Shown here: positions 15,163-23,141 of the stretch, piece after piece
Position numbering within the stretch: the first letter of the stretch is position 1
Layout: each line of letters starts with the position of its first letter
From: Gammaproteobacteria bacterium
Lineage (GTDB): Bacteria; Pseudomonadota; Gammaproteobacteria; Methylococcales; UBA2780
Reading direction: 5' to 3'
Length of the DNA stretch: 24,906 nucleotides
Assembly: GCA_003646305.1 (NCBI GenBank)
Contig: QNFJ01000008.1
Span: 1 to 24,906 of the forward strand
Notes under the pieces: generated by a model
The model's input: only the letters and a program-made list of their open reading frames with translations
Databases searched by the model: none
Told to the model about the DNA's origin: nothing
Translations under genes and position numbers: made by a program

Positions 15163-15945
15163 TTAAGGCTGATTAAGGCCGGTAATGCTATAACCCGCAT
15201 CAGCATGAATAATTTCACCTGTTATTGCGGCTGAAAGGTCTGAGCACAAGAAAGCTGCGACGTTCCCCACCTCTGCAATGGAAACATTCTTTTTAAGCGG
15301 TGCGGCATCGGCTGCTTTGCTCAGCATCGAGCGAAAGTTACTAATTCCGGCTGCAGCCAGGGTTTTGATCGGACCAGCAGATATAGCGTTAACGCGAATT
15401 CCGTGAGGACCAAGTGATTGCGCCATATAGCGAACATTAGCCTCAAGACTTGCTTTGGCTAGCCCCATTACGTTGTAGTTTGGAATGGTTCTTTCTGCGC
15501 CGAGATAGCTTAATGTGATTAGGGAACCATTGGTGCCTTCCATCATTTTCTGGCCCGCTTTGGCTAGTGCAGCAAAACTGTATGAGCTAATATCGTGCGC
15601 AATCTGAAAGCTCTCGCGGGTGACTGCATCAAGGTATGGACCTTCCAAGGCCTCACGCGGTGCAAAGGCAACGGAATGAACAATGCTGTCCAGTTTATCC
15701 CACTGTCCGGCTAATTCAGAAAAGACATTGTCGATCTGTTCGTCACTGGCAACATCACACTCAATGCAGATATTAGAGTCGCAGTCAGCTGCCATTTTTT
15801 CAACACGGCCTTTTAACTTCTCATTTTGATAGGTGAAAGCAAGTTCGGCACCTTCACGGTGCATGGCCTGAGCAATTCCCCAGGCGATTGAACGAGTACT
15901 TGCCAGACCAACGATAAGGACCTTTTTGCCCTGCATAAAACCCAT
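15163..15945 (-). CDS. fabI: Enoyl-[acyl-carrier-protein] reductase (NADH) FabI
   Basis: FabI reduces trans-2-enoyl-ACP in the last step of each fatty-acid elongation cycle. The protein is a short-chain dehydrogenase-type enzyme with the nucleotide-binding segment GLASTRSIAWGIAQAMHREG and the catalytic Tyr147, Tyr157 and Lys164 in SYLGAERTIPNYNVMGLAKA. Compared with E. coli FabI the numbering is shifted by one. The frame opens upstream at a TTG (15957), but the ATG at 15945 gives the family N-terminus MGFMQGKK and has GGGAG five bases upstream, so 260 residues are annotated. It is divergent from the transporter operon, with 99 bases between the two starts. Confidence 0.96.
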   Translation of the reverse strand: MGFMQGKKVLIVGLASTRSIAWGIAQAMHREGAELAFTYQNEKLKGRVEKMAADCDSNICIECDVASDEQIDNVFSELAGQWDKLDSIVHSVAFAPREALEGPYLDAVTRESFQIAHDISSYSFAALAKAGQKMMEGTNGSLITLSYLGAERTIPNYNVMGLAKASLEANVRYMAQSLGPHGIRVNAISAGPIKTLAAAGISNFRSMLSKAADAAPLKKNVSIAEVGNVAAFLCSDLSAAITGEIIHADAGYSITGLNQP

Positions 15946-15986
15946 AATATCTCCCAACTTTTAGAATTTGTTTGTGAAAAGCTGAG

Positions 15987-16015
15987 AGTATCCCCGACCC
16001 TTGTTATCATGTCCA
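15987..16015 (-). promoter_or_regulatory. Likely fabI promoter
   Basis: On the - strand TGGACA (16015-16010) and GATACT (15992-15987) are separated by 17 bases; they match the sigma70 consensus at five and four of six positions. The predicted start is near 15980, giving a leader of about 35 bases with GGGAG before the chosen ATG. This also supports the ATG at 15945 as the start. The same 99-base gap must hold the promoter of the divergent transporter operon, which I could not place with confidence. Confidence 0.6.
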
Positions 16016-16044
16016 GTTTCGAACGTTATGCAGCGATATAGGTA

Positions 16045-18222
16045 GTGGTGATCAAACGGATTCTTTTAGCAATGGGGTTAGGGGTAACAGTGCTACTGGC
16101 AGCCTGTAGTGGAGAGCCACTCAATAATCCTTACTCGGGTGAAAACCAATCTGCTGGTGAGACGCTTTATAACTCTTTTAGCGAGCGCCCCAAGCATCTT
16201 GATCCTGCGCGTGCCTATAGCTCTAACGAGTACGCAATTATTGGTCAGATTTATGAGCCGCCGTTACAGTATCACTATCTAAAAAGGCCATATCAGCTTG
16301 AGTCTTTGTCCGCCAAAGAACTGCCCGTTGTTCGCTATATGGACAAACGGGGTAAAGAACTTCCCAAAGAAGCGGCTGAAGAGTTGATTGCCTGGAGTGA
16401 GTACGAAATTAGCATCACGCCTGGCACGCAGTTTCAGCCTCACCCGGCATTTGCTCGTTCAAACAGCGGTAAGTTGCTTTATCATAAATTGAGTGCAGAG
16501 CAACTGGAGCCAATTTCACAACTATCAGACTTTGAAGAAGCTGGAAGTCGCGAGCTGATTGCTGAGGATTTTGTCTATCAAATAAAAAGACTTGTTTCAC
16601 CGTTAACCCATTCACCTATTTCTGAGTTGATGAAGCAGCATATCCTCGGCCTGAGCGATTTTGAGAAGGCGACGGCAAAGCGTTACCAGCAATGGTTGAA
16701 AGAGAGTGGTAAAAAGCATTTCTTTGACTTGAGGCAGGGTGAGATCGCAGGGGTTAAAGTGATTGACCGCTACCATTATCGTATTCGAATTCGCGGCAAG
16801 TACCCGCAGTTTATCTATTGGTTGGCCATGCCCTTTTTTGCCCCAATGGCCTGGGAAGCAGATTCCTTTTATGCACAGCAAGGGCTGATTGATAAGAACA
16901 TTACACTCGACTGGTATCCTGTTGGAACGGGCCCCTATCTGCTGGCAGAAAACAACCCAAACCGGCGGATGATTCTGGAGCGAAATCCACTTTTTCACGA
17001 TGCTGCTTATCCGCTGGAAGGTGAGCCCGGTGACAAGGAGAAGGGATTGCTCAATGATGCGGGCAAAAAACTGCCTTTTATCGATCGAGTGGTTTATATC
17101 CTCGAAAAAGAGTCGATTCCCTACTGGAGCAAGTTTCTACAGGGATACTATGATGCCTCAGGCGTGAGTTCCGATAGTTTTGATCAGGCAATCGAATTTT
17201 CTGGAGAAGGAGAGGTTGGTCTGACCCCAGCTATGATGGATAAGGGTATTCAGTTGCAAACGGCGGTGACCACATCGATTTATTACATGGGCTTTAATAT
17301 GCTTGACCCCGTTGTGGGTGGCTCGACTGAGCGGGCGAGAAAACTGCGCCAAGCCATAGGGATTGCGGTCGATTTTGAAGAGTATATTTCTATTTTCTTA
17401 AATGGTCGTGGTGTTGCCTCACAGGGCATTCTACCTCCTGGGATATTTGGGAACGAAGAAGGCTCAGAAGGGATTAATCACTATCTGTATGATTGGCTAA
17501 ATAATCAACCAAAAAGAAAAAACCTTGAGGTTGCTAAGCGGCTACTTGTTGAGGCGGGTTACCCTAACGGACGAGCGCGCGAGACGGGTAAACCACTGGC
17601 GCTCTATTTTGACGCTACCTCCTCAGGACCGGATGATAAAGCACGCTTGAACTGGTATCGAAAACAGTTTGCCAAGTTAGGTATCCAGTTAGTGATCAGA
17701 GCGACTGATTACAACCGCTTTCAGAGCAAGATTCGCAATGGGAATGCACAAATCTTTATGTGGGGCTGGAATGCAGATTATCCTGACCCTGAGAACTTCT
17801 TTTTTCTACTCTATGGCCAAAATGGCAAGGTTTCCAACGGTGGAGAGAATGCTACCAATTATCAGAACAGTGAGTTTGACCGCCTCTTTGAGCAGATGAG
17901 AAATGGTGAGAATGGCCCGGAAAGATTGTCTCAAATTAGGCAGCTCCAGGAGATTATTCGCCGTGATTCGCCCTGGCTGTTTGGCTTTCATCCAAAAGCC
18001 TTTTCGCTGTATCACGACTGGTACAAAAATCTTAAGACCAACCTGATGGCCAATAACCGGCTTAAGTATCAGCGTATAGACAGTGAATTTCGCAATAAAA
18101 AGCGTGAAGAGTGGAATAGCCCTGTTTTCTGGCCGATTGTGTTGATCGTGCTTCTACTACTCCTGGTGTTTATACCTGTTTGGTATATCTACCGGAAAAA
18201 GGAGCAGGAGACAGCGTTATGA
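16045..18222 (+). CDS. Peptide-type ABC transporter substrate-binding lipoprotein with C-terminal membrane helix
   Basis: This 725-residue protein belongs to the family 5 solute-binding proteins (OppA/DppA/YejA type), which capture peptides or similar solutes and deliver them to an ABC importer. A lipoprotein signal is clear: MVIKRILLAM, then LLAAC with Cys21 as the lipid-modified residue. The domain starts with YNSFSERPKHLDPARAYSSN and has the conserved WYPVGTGPYLL and the C-terminal MWGWNADYPDPENFF. Unlike usual family members it ends with a hydrophobic helix at about 695-718 and a basic tail (IYRKKEQ), so it is probably anchored at both ends. Start: GTG 16045 or the next GTG at 16048; the second has better spacing to an AGG. 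It overlaps the first permease gene by four bases. Substrate unknown. Confidence 0.88.
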   Translation: MVIKRILLAMGLGVTVLLAACSGEPLNNPYSGENQSAGETLYNSFSERPKHLDPARAYSSNEYAIIGQIYEPPLQYHYLKRPYQLESLSAKELPVVRYMDKRGKELPKEAAEELIAWSEYEISITPGTQFQPHPAFARSNSGKLLYHKLSAEQLEPISQLSDFEEAGSRELIAEDFVYQIKRLVSPLTHSPISELMKQHILGLSDFEKATAKRYQQWLKESGKKHFFDLRQGEIAGVKVIDRYHYRIRIRGKYPQFIYWLAMPFFAPMAWEADSFYAQQGLIDKNITLDWYPVGTGPYLLAENNPNRRMILERNPLFHDAAYPLEGEPGDKEKGLLNDAGKKLPFIDRVVYILEKESIPYWSKFLQGYYDASGVSSDSFDQAIEFSGEGEVGLTPAMMDKGIQLQTAVTTSIYYMGFNMLDPVVGGSTERARKLRQAIGIAVDFEEYISIFLNGRGVASQGILPPGIFGNEEGSEGINHYLYDWLNNQPKRKNLEVAKRLLVEAGYPNGRARETGKPLALYFDATSSGPDDKARLNWYRKQFAKLGIQLVIRATDYNRFQSKIRNGNAQIFMWGWNADYPDPENFFFLLYGQNGKVSNGGENATNYQNSEFDRLFEQMRNGENGPERLSQIRQLQEIIRRDSPWLFGFHPKAFSLYHDWYKNLKTNLMANNRLKYQRIDSEFRNKKREEWNSPVFWPIVLIVLLLLLVFIPVWYIYRKKEQETAL

Positions 18223-19196
18223 TTAACTATATCATCCGGCGCCTGCTCTATATGATTCCCCTTTTGCTTGGAGTTAACCTCATCACCTTTGTGCTCTTTT
18301 TTGTGGTGAACAGCCCCGATGATATGGCAAGGATGCATCTCGGGCAGAAGTATGTCACTGAAGAGGCCGTTAGCAAGTGGAAGAGCGAGCGAGGGTATGA
18401 TTTGCCGCTTTTCTGGAACGATGAGCAAGAAGGCATTGAGAAAGTTGAGGAGACGATCTTTTTTGAAAAGTCGGTCGGGCTGTTTTTCCTTAATTTTGGC
18501 CGCTCAGATAACGGTCGTGATATTGCGGCAGATATTGGTCAAAGAATGTGGCCAAGTTTGGCAATTGCGCTGCCCTCTTTAATCGTCGGTCTGTTAGTCA
18601 ATATCAGTTTTGCACTCTTAATGGTTTTTTTTAGAGCGAGCCGTCTGGCCTTGTGGGGGGTGACGTTATGCGTCGCACTCATGTCCATTTCAGGGCTGTT
18701 CTACATTATTGGTGGGCAGTTTCTGGTTGGAAAGCTACTGATGCTTGTGCCCATTTCAGGCTATGACACGGGTCTTGCGGCAATCAAATTTTTGATTTTA
18801 CCGGTATTGATTGGTGTAGTGGGTGGGATCGGTTCGGGCGCGCGCTGGTATAGAACACTGTTCCTCGAAGAGATTGAAAAAGATTATGTGAGGACTGCTC
18901 GTGCAAAGGGACTTTCTGAAACGCGGGTTCTTTTTACCCATGTGCTACAAAACGCGATGATTCCAATCCTGACCGGTGTTGTGGTGATTCTGCCGTTGCT
19001 ATTTATGGGAAGTTTACTGACAGAGTCCTTTTTCAGTATTCCTGGATTGGGTAGTTATACTATCGATGCGATTAACATGCAGGATTTTGCTATCGTTCGC
19101 TCGATGGTTTTCCTTGGCTCACTGCTGTACATATTTGGATTGCTGCTAACCGATATCTCCTATACGTTAGTAGATCCACGAGTGAGGCTCTCCTGA
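18219..19196 (+). CDS. Peptide-type ABC transporter permease (DppB/YejB type)
   Basis: This 325-residue inner-membrane protein is one half of the import pore. The N-terminal MINYIIRRLLYMIPLLLGVN and the first membrane helix are typical of DppB/OppB/YejB proteins. The ATPase-contact (EAA) loop is at about 222-249: DYVRTARAKGLSETRVLFTH and QNAMIP. The C-terminal SFFSIPGLGSYTIDAINMQD is also diagnostic. An open frame extends upstream to 18180, but the ATG at 18219 gives the family N-terminus, overlaps the binding-protein stop in ATGA, and follows a GGAG by eight bases. Its stop overlaps the next permease by one base. Confidence 0.93.
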   Translation: MINYIIRRLLYMIPLLLGVNLITFVLFFVVNSPDDMARMHLGQKYVTEEAVSKWKSERGYDLPLFWNDEQEGIEKVEETIFFEKSVGLFFLNFGRSDNGRDIAADIGQRMWPSLAIALPSLIVGLLVNISFALLMVFFRASRLALWGVTLCVALMSISGLFYIIGGQFLVGKLLMLVPISGYDTGLAAIKFLILPVLIGVVGGIGSGARWYRTLFLEEIEKDYVRTARAKGLSETRVLFTHVLQNAMIPILTGVVVILPLLFMGSLLTESFFSIPGLGSYTIDAINMQDFAIVRSMVFLGSLLYIFGLLLTDISYTLVDPRVRLS

Positions 19197-20578
19197 TGGT
19201 GGTCTACTGGACAGATGGCCTGATCTTTTTTCTGGTCATTATGATTGTGTTGCTTGGCTGGCGAACAGCAGGTAAAGAACATCTGCGAAGGCCCTGGCGA
19301 AAAGTGGCAGAAAATCGAATGGGGATGGTCTCTTTGGTGGTGCTACTTTTCTTCGTCACGATAGGGCTGCTGGACTCGGTTCATTTCTATCCTGACCTAG
19401 AAGAGGGTTCAGCACATCAAAGCAATGAGGCGATCAGTCTATTTGATGAGTGGGTAACACCGATCCGGGTTCAGGATGAGAAAAGTTACTCAGCACCTTT
19501 TGCAAACCGGCTGTTTGCCAAAGAGATGGTTGAGCTGACGGATGGTCAGGTGGTTTGGGATTACCCACGTTTGCACTACGGTGGCGCGCATCTTCATGAC
19601 GAAAGCAGGAAAACCGCAGATATCATCGGGCTGGCTGGGAAAGGGATGCTGCACGGATTGGCCATCTGGCTGCTGGCGATTCCGCTGATTTATTTTCTTA
19701 AGCAGCGGACGTTGAAAGGAGTTGGTCATAATCTGATCCCTATTTTCAAAGGAGAAACCGTGCTGCCGCTCAGAGCAATTGCGCTGACGTTTCTGTTTTT
19801 ATCGATCCTGACCTGTTCTGCAGCCGAACTGGCACTGCACTATCATATCTTTGGAACCGATAAAGTCGGTCAGGACGTTTTTTATCAGGCACTTAAAAGT
19901 ATTCGCACAGGCCTGATGATCGGTACATTAACAACATTAGTGATGCTCCCTTTGGCGCTAAGTTTTGGTATTCTTGCCGGTTTTTTTAGAGGCTGGGTTG
20001 ATGACCTGATTCAGTATCTTTACACGACACTAAGCTCCATACCTGGTGTGCTGCTAATCGCCGCCTCTATCTTGATGATGCAGGTCTATATGGCGAATCA
20101 TGAGGAGCAGTTCGCTAGCCTCGCTTTGCGGGCGGATATGCGACTTTTGTTTCTCTGTTTGATTTTGGGAATCACCAGCTGGACGGGGTTGTGTCGCCTG
20201 TTAAGGGCGGAGACGCTCAAGCTTAGAGAGATGGAATATGTACAGGCGGCAACAGCGATGGGTGTGAGGCGAAGTGTTATCCTCGTTAGACACATTCTAC
20301 CCAACCTGTTTCATATTGTTTTGATATCGGTTGTGCTTGATTTTAGCGCCCTGGTGCTGGCTGAAGCAGTTCTTTCGTACGTCAATATTGGCGTCGATCC
20401 GACCACAAATAGCTGGGGGAATATGATCAATAGTGCAAGGCTGGAGATGGCACGAGAGCCGGTAGTCTGGTGGTCTTTGGCGGCAGCATTTACCTTTATG
20501 TTTACACTGGTTTTGGCAGCAAACTTGTTTGCTGACTCAGTTCGTGATGCCTTTGACCCACGCAGGGCAGCAGATTAA
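19196..20578 (+). CDS. Peptide-type ABC transporter permease (DppC/YejE type), enlarged
   Basis: This is the second pore subunit. Its C-terminal two thirds follow the DppC/OppC/YejE pattern: HIFGTDKVGQDVFYQALKSI at about 217-236, the ATPase-contact loop EYVQAATAMGVRRSVILVRH at 347-366, then VLAEAVLSYVNIGVDPTTNSWGNM-type sequence near 387-410. At 460 residues it is well over the usual 290-350. The extra part lies between the first membrane helices and the FGTD motif: a periplasmic-looking stretch of about 62-145 and additional hydrophobic segments near 151-168 and 192-212. An ATG overlaps the preceding stop by one base. Twelve bases separate it from serB. Confidence 0.9.
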   Translation: MVVYWTDGLIFFLVIMIVLLGWRTAGKEHLRRPWRKVAENRMGMVSLVVLLFFVTIGLLDSVHFYPDLEEGSAHQSNEAISLFDEWVTPIRVQDEKSYSAPFANRLFAKEMVELTDGQVVWDYPRLHYGGAHLHDESRKTADIIGLAGKGMLHGLAIWLLAIPLIYFLKQRTLKGVGHNLIPIFKGETVLPLRAIALTFLFLSILTCSAAELALHYHIFGTDKVGQDVFYQALKSIRTGLMIGTLTTLVMLPLALSFGILAGFFRGWVDDLIQYLYTTLSSIPGVLLIAASILMMQVYMANHEEQFASLALRADMRLLFLCLILGITSWTGLCRLLRAETLKLREMEYVQAATAMGVRRSVILVRHILPNLFHIVLISVVLDFSALVLAEAVLSYVNIGVDPTTNSWGNMINSARLEMAREPVVWWSLAAAFTFMFTLVLAANLFADSVRDAFDPRRAAD

Positions 20579-20590
20579 TTAATTTTTTAT

Positions 20591-21442
20591 ATGAGTAGGC
20601 AGATGAGTTACACAACCATTATTCACGCGTCATCGTTAACAAATGATGAAGAAAAACAGATTACGGGAAAAATCCCAGGTGAGCTTATTCAGCGGGAAGG
20701 TTACTACCGATTAATCCATTCAGGAAAAGTCGAAAGAGCGATGCTTGAACAGTTGAGAGTGCAATTCGATTTTGATCTGAATTGCCTGCCAGAATCATTT
20801 AATCCTGAAGAGGTTGGACTGCTAATAACCGATATGGATTCGACGCTAATCGCAATTGAATGCATCGACGAGATAGCCGATATGCAGGGAATAAAAGCTG
20901 AGGTTTCTGAGATTACAGAAGCGGCGATGCGTGGGGAACTTGATTTTGCCGCCTCGCTCAAAAAACGAGTGGCACTGCTTGCGGGGCTTCCAGCAGATCA
21001 ACTACAGCGGGTTTACGATGAACGGTTGAGGTTAAATCCTGGTGCAGACAAGATGCTGGCCGGGCTAAAGCAAAAAGGGATAAAAACAGCGCTGGTTTCT
21101 GGTGGGTTTACCTTTTTCACCAACCAGTTGAAAGGGGAAATCGGGTTAGATTACACGCTAGCTAACACGCTGGAAATTGAGAATGGCAAGCTAACGGGAA
21201 GGGTCTCGGGAGATATTGTTGGTGCCGAGGCCAAGGCGGCGTTGCTACAAAGTTTATGCAAAGAGCTGGGCATCACGACTAACCAGGTGATTGCCATGGG
21301 AGATGGCGCAAATGACCTGTTGATGCTCGAAAAAGCGGGGCTAAGTGTTGCATATCACGCTAAGCCAGCAGTGCGTGAGGCCACTTCGGTTGCTTTCGAC
21401 CACTCTGGTCTCGAAGGGGTTTGTCACCTTCTTCAACTGTGA
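20591..21442 (+). CDS. serB: Phosphoserine phosphatase SerB
   Basis: SerB removes phosphate from L-3-phosphoserine in the last step of serine synthesis. It is a HAD-family enzyme: the nucleophile motif DMDSTLIAIECIDEIAD is at residue 81 on (Asp81 nucleophile, Asp83 acid/base), the SGGFTFFTNQL motif follows near 180, and GDGANDLLML at 237 supplies the metal-binding aspartates. About 75 N-terminal residues precede the catalytic domain, shorter than in E. coli SerB. A second ATG twelve bases in (20603) has an AGGC upstream and may be the true start. It lies inside the transporter operon, 12 bases after the second permease and 10 bases before the ATPase, on the same strand. Confidence 0.94.
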   Translation: MSRQMSYTTIIHASSLTNDEEKQITGKIPGELIQREGYYRLIHSGKVERAMLEQLRVQFDFDLNCLPESFNPEEVGLLITDMDSTLIAIECIDEIADMQGIKAEVSEITEAAMRGELDFAASLKKRVALLAGLPADQLQRVYDERLRLNPGADKMLAGLKQKGIKTALVSGGFTFFTNQLKGEIGLDYTLANTLEIENGKLTGRVSGDIVGAEAKAALLQSLCKELGITTNQVIAMGDGANDLLMLEKAGLSVAYHAKPAVREATSVAFDHSGLEGVCHLLQL

Positions 21443-21452
21443 ACTGCTGTTG

Positions 21453-23096
21453 ATGAATAAAACGCTTCTGTCTGTTCGAAATCTGAGAACTGTCTTTGTG
21501 CAAGGCGGTCAGCAGCAAGTTGCAGTGGATGATATTAGTTTTGAAATTCAGGCGGGAAAAAGCTTTGCGCTGGTGGGCGAGTCAGGCTCCGGGAAGTCAG
21601 TCTCAGCGCTTTCTGTATTGAGGCTACTGCCGTCAAATGGAAAAATCATTCAAGGTAGCGCGCTTTACCGGGGGGAAGATCTTTTCTTAAAGCCAGAGTC
21701 ACAAATGCGCTCGGTTCGTGGCAAGCGGATTGCGATCATCTTTCAGGATCCAATGAGCTCGTTGAATCCGGTTATGACAATTGGTCAGCAGATTGGAGAG
21801 GCCATTCTAATTCACAGGCGGATTGATCGTGATCAGCTAAAAGTGCGCATTGTTGAATTGCTTGATCAGGTCGGCCTACCTTTTGCTGCAAGGCGAGCGG
21901 GTGAGTATCCACATCAACTTTCTGGTGGCATGCGCCAGCGAGTGATGATTGCGATTGCCCTGGCAGGCGAGCCTGAGCTGGTCATTGCGGACGAACCGAC
22001 AACAGCTTTGGATGTGACCATTCAGGCGCAAGTGTTAGCGCTTCTGAAAGAGCTCCAGCAGCGTAATGGTATGGCGCTCTGGTTGATTACCCATGATTTT
22101 GGCATTGTCTCGGAAATAGCGGACCATGTTGCGGTGATGCAAAAAGGCAAGCTTGTTGAACAGGCTGAGTGCAGCCGTTTTTTCAGCCATCCACAACACC
22201 CTTACACGCTCGAACTTTTCAAAGCGGTTCCCTCTATTGACCACTGCCAGCGACAAGAAGAGGATGTTACGAAGGGTGTTCTACTGAAGCTGGATCGGTT
22301 TAAAGTTTTTTACCCCATTCGAAAAGGCCTGCTTAAAAAAGTGGTTGACCATGTTCGTGCGGTGGACGAGGTTAGTTTTGAGTTGAAAAAAGGTGAAACT
22401 TTAGCGCTAGTGGGGGAGTCAGGCTGCGGCAAAACAACATTGGGAAAAGGGCTGCTGCAACTGATACCCAATTCTGGTGGCACAGTCCAGTTTGATGATT
22501 TAGATCTAAATAGCCTGAGCCAGCGCGAACTAAGGCAAGCGAGAAGGAAGCTACAGATTATTTTTCAGGACCCATTTTCATCAATGAATCCACGGATGCT
22601 GGTGGGTGAAATTATTGCCGAAGGAATGAAGGCGCTAAACGGTGAGTTGAGTGAAGAGGCGCGGCGTAAGCGTGTGGAAAAATTGCTCAGTCAGGTTGGG
22701 CTGCCTGCGGAGTCTCGACTGCGCTACCCGCATGAATTCTCTGGAGGGCAGCGCCAGAGGATTTGTATTGCCCGCGCATTGGCAGTGAATCCCGAGTTAA
22801 TTGTTTGCGATGAGCCAACCAGCGCACTTGATGTTTCGGTTCAGGCGCAAATTATCGAGCTATTGAAAACATTGCAAAAAGAGAAGGGGCTTAGCTACCT
22901 GTTTATTAGCCATGATTTGGCTGTTGTGGCAGAAATTGCCCACCGAGTCGCGGTAATGAAAGAGGGGCGGATAGTCGAAATAGGTGAGACCGAGCAGGTC
23001 CTCAAAAATCCTCAACATCCTTATACAAAGACGCTGATTTCCGCAGTTCCCAAGTTGAACGCTGAAGGCTTTAAGAAGATTGAATTAAGTCATTAG
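21453..23096 (+). CDS. Fused double ATPase of a peptide-type ABC importer (YejF/DppDF type)
   Basis: This 547-residue cytoplasmic protein powers the importer encoded upstream. It has two complete ATPase domains, equivalent to DppD and DppF joined. First domain: Walker A GESGSGKS (42-49), signature LSGGMRQR (156-163), Walker B VIADEP (177-182), switch His in LITHDF. Second domain: Walker A GESGCGKT (321-328), signature FSGGQRQR (429-436), Walker B IVCDEP (450-455). Each ends with the HPYT motif of the peptide-transporter group. The frame opens upstream at 21345 within serB, but the ATG at 21453, ten bases after the serB stop, gives the normal start MNKTLLSVRNLRTVF. YejF is a similar fused protein. 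Confidence 0.94.
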   Translation: MNKTLLSVRNLRTVFVQGGQQQVAVDDISFEIQAGKSFALVGESGSGKSVSALSVLRLLPSNGKIIQGSALYRGEDLFLKPESQMRSVRGKRIAIIFQDPMSSLNPVMTIGQQIGEAILIHRRIDRDQLKVRIVELLDQVGLPFAARRAGEYPHQLSGGMRQRVMIAIALAGEPELVIADEPTTALDVTIQAQVLALLKELQQRNGMALWLITHDFGIVSEIADHVAVMQKGKLVEQAECSRFFSHPQHPYTLELFKAVPSIDHCQRQEEDVTKGVLLKLDRFKVFYPIRKGLLKKVVDHVRAVDEVSFELKKGETLALVGESGCGKTTLGKGLLQLIPNSGGTVQFDDLDLNSLSQRELRQARRKLQIIFQDPFSSMNPRMLVGEIIAEGMKALNGELSEEARRKRVEKLLSQVGLPAESRLRYPHEFSGGQRQRICIARALAVNPELIVCDEPTSALDVSVQAQIIELLKTLQKEKGLSYLFISHDLAVVAEIAHRVAVMKEGRIVEIGETEQVLKNPQHPYTKTLISAVPKLNAEGFKKIELSH

Positions 23097-23114
23097 CCTA
23101 GTAAGCGGGAATAG

Positions 23115-23133
23115 AAAAAGCATCACCGATGCT
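23115..23133 (-). terminator. Rho-independent terminator of mltD
   Basis: A six-base stem AGCATC/GATGCT (23119-23124 with 23128-23133) with a three-base loop is followed on the - strand by a T-run. It lies nine bases after the mltD stop, in the 45-base gap between the convergent ATPase gene and mltD. On the + strand it has no T-run, so it would serve mltD mainly. Confidence 0.65.
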
Positions 23134-23141
23134 GAGCTGGA

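Noticed and set aside
15666..15668. FabI alanine (residue 93) at the position of E. coli Gly93, where changes give triclosan or diazaborine resistance
   Set aside because: Alanine at this place is, as I recall, natural in other FabI proteins such as that of Staphylococcus aureus, so no resistance claim follows from it.
16612..16998. Open frame of 128 codons on the - strand inside the binding-protein gene
   Set aside because: Antisense shadow of a well supported gene, with no family resemblance.
21345..21452. Upstream extension of the fused ATPase frame into serB
   Set aside because: These 36 residues lie in another frame of serB and resemble no ABC protein; the ATG at 21453 gives the normal N-terminus and sits just after the serB stop.
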